Assembly: GCA_003511845.1 (NCBI GenBank)
Contig: DOIV01000252.1
Location: forward strand, 1 to 6,989
DNA: 6,989 nucleotides
Source: Flavobacteriaceae bacterium
GTDB taxonomy: Bacteria; Bacteroidota; Bacteroidia; Flavobacteriales; Flavobacteriaceae
Direction of reading: 5' to 3'
Shown here: piece after piece, positions 6,353-6,989 of the stretch
How the letters are laid out: each line of letters begins with the position of its first letter
How positions within the stretch are numbered: position 1 is the first letter of the stretch
Position numbers and translations under genes: made by a program
Notes under the pieces: model-generated
Told to the model about the DNA's origin: nothing
Databases searched by the model: none
What the model saw: the letters and a program-made list of their open reading frames with translations, nothing else

Positions 6353-6989
6353 ATGAAAAGAACATTACTCCCTATTTTAACATTATTCATTTTCAATTTC
6401 ATAGTGGTTGCTCAAACTACGGACTACTCTAAAGTTATATTTAGCAGTAAAATTTATGAATACAAAGAAACCAAACCTAGAACTCAAGAACTAGGTGTAG
6501 ATAAAGCATTACTTGCTGATATTATTGACAAACTTGGAGATTCTATTTATTCAAAAAAAGAGCAAAAAGAAATTATAGACAAGGCTTGGTTGGCTTTTAC
6601 TAATCCTAAAATGTTTGATTTTGTTTATAAAGATTTTGCTGTAAAGACCATTAACAATTGGGGTAAGATAAATACTAAAGGTGAATTGGTATTAGAACCC
6701 AACCCTTATCTTACTGAATGGACCATTAGTTATGATGAATTTCCATACTTTCAGTTGGCATTAAGTAAAATTTTAAATCATTACAGTTTAATTACTTATG
6801 GTGATGATGCAGAAACTGTTAAAACTTCATTTAATGAATTATTGATTACTAAAAATATAAATTTTCAAAACCCAAAAGATGATGATTGGGCTTATTCTTA
6901 TTTAGAAACTGTAAATAGTGAACTCATTAAAAAAGGTCTAGTTGCCCTAGTTACAAAGGGGTATTACAACATCATTGTCTGTAAAATTG
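6353..6989 (+). CDS. Exported protein of unknown family, 5' part (end lies beyond the window)
   Basis: The frame opens at ATG 6353 and stays open for 212 codons to the window edge. The N-terminus MKRTLLPILTLFIFNFIVVA followed by QT is a clear signal peptide: two basic residues, a hydrophobic core at about 5-19, and a likely cut after A20. There is no lipobox cysteine, so the product should be periplasmic, outer-membrane-associated or secreted rather than a lipoprotein. The mature part is mixed charged and aromatic, with tryptophans at 79, 103, 123 and 179, a lysine-rich helix-like stretch at about 66-80, and a single cysteine (209). There are no further membrane spans, repeats or catalytic motifs that I recognise, and I cannot name a family. 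The start is supported by the signal peptide and an A-rich upstream stretch. It sits 266 nt after dnaN, beyond a terminator, so it is probably its own transcription unit. Codon choice looks like that of its neighbours. Confidence 0.8.
   Translation, partial: MKRTLLPILTLFIFNFIVVAQTTDYSKVIFSSKIYEYKETKPRTQELGVDKALLADIIDKLGDSIYSKKEQKEIIDKAWLAFTNPKMFDFVYKDFAVKTINNWGKINTKGELVLEPNPYLTEWTISYDEFPYFQLALSKILNHYSLITYGDDAETVKTSFNELLITKNINFQNPKDDDWAYSYLETVNSELIKKGLVALVTKGYYNIIVCKI

Noticed and set aside
1..6989. CRISPR array, tRNA or rRNA gene, insertion sequence, phage or defence system
   Set aside because: No spaced direct repeats, cloverleaf, transposase or defence-type protein could be found in reading both strands.

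Overview
This AT-rich window looks like chromosomal DNA of a flavobacterium (Bacteroidota, class Flavobacteriia). The evidence is a DUF2911 protein, an exported multidomain PIG-L deacetylase next to an SSS symporter, a 372-residue beta clamp of flavobacterial type, A-rich translation starts without clear Shine-Dalgarno sequences, and promoter-like boxes of the Bacteroidota form TAnnTTTG. Genus cannot be told from the sequence alone.

Layout. Bases 1-432 (+) are the 3' part of a DUF2911 gene, closed by a hairpin-plus-T-tract terminator at 461-489. The minus strand from 4806 down to 487 carries a very tightly packed three-gene unit: an exported PIG-L-type zinc deacetylase with Ig-like and GATase-like domains (4806-2299), a 34-residue single-span membrane protein (2292-2188), and a sodium:solute symporter (2187-487). 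The gaps are 6 and 0 nt. The 161-bp divergent spacer at 4807-4967 holds promoter-like boxes for both directions, a 14-bp perfect palindrome and one DnaA-box-like 9-mer. dnaN (beta sliding clamp) follows at 4968-6086 (+), with a terminator-like structure that includes its stop codon. After a 266-bp AT-rich spacer, a gene for an exported protein of unknown family starts at 6353 (+) and runs off the window.

How the genes work together. The minus-strand unit reads as one functional module. The deacetylase would act outside the inner membrane on an N-acetylated sugar-like compound, and the Na+ symporter would import a product or related solute. The tiny membrane protein, whose stop codon abuts the symporter start, is best explained as a small symporter subunit. 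This is inference from gene order, spacing and topology; the substrate is unknown. dnaN is ordinary housekeeping and has no evident functional tie to its neighbours. The most noteworthy element is the 34-codon gene, which is short enough to be missed by standard gene calling.
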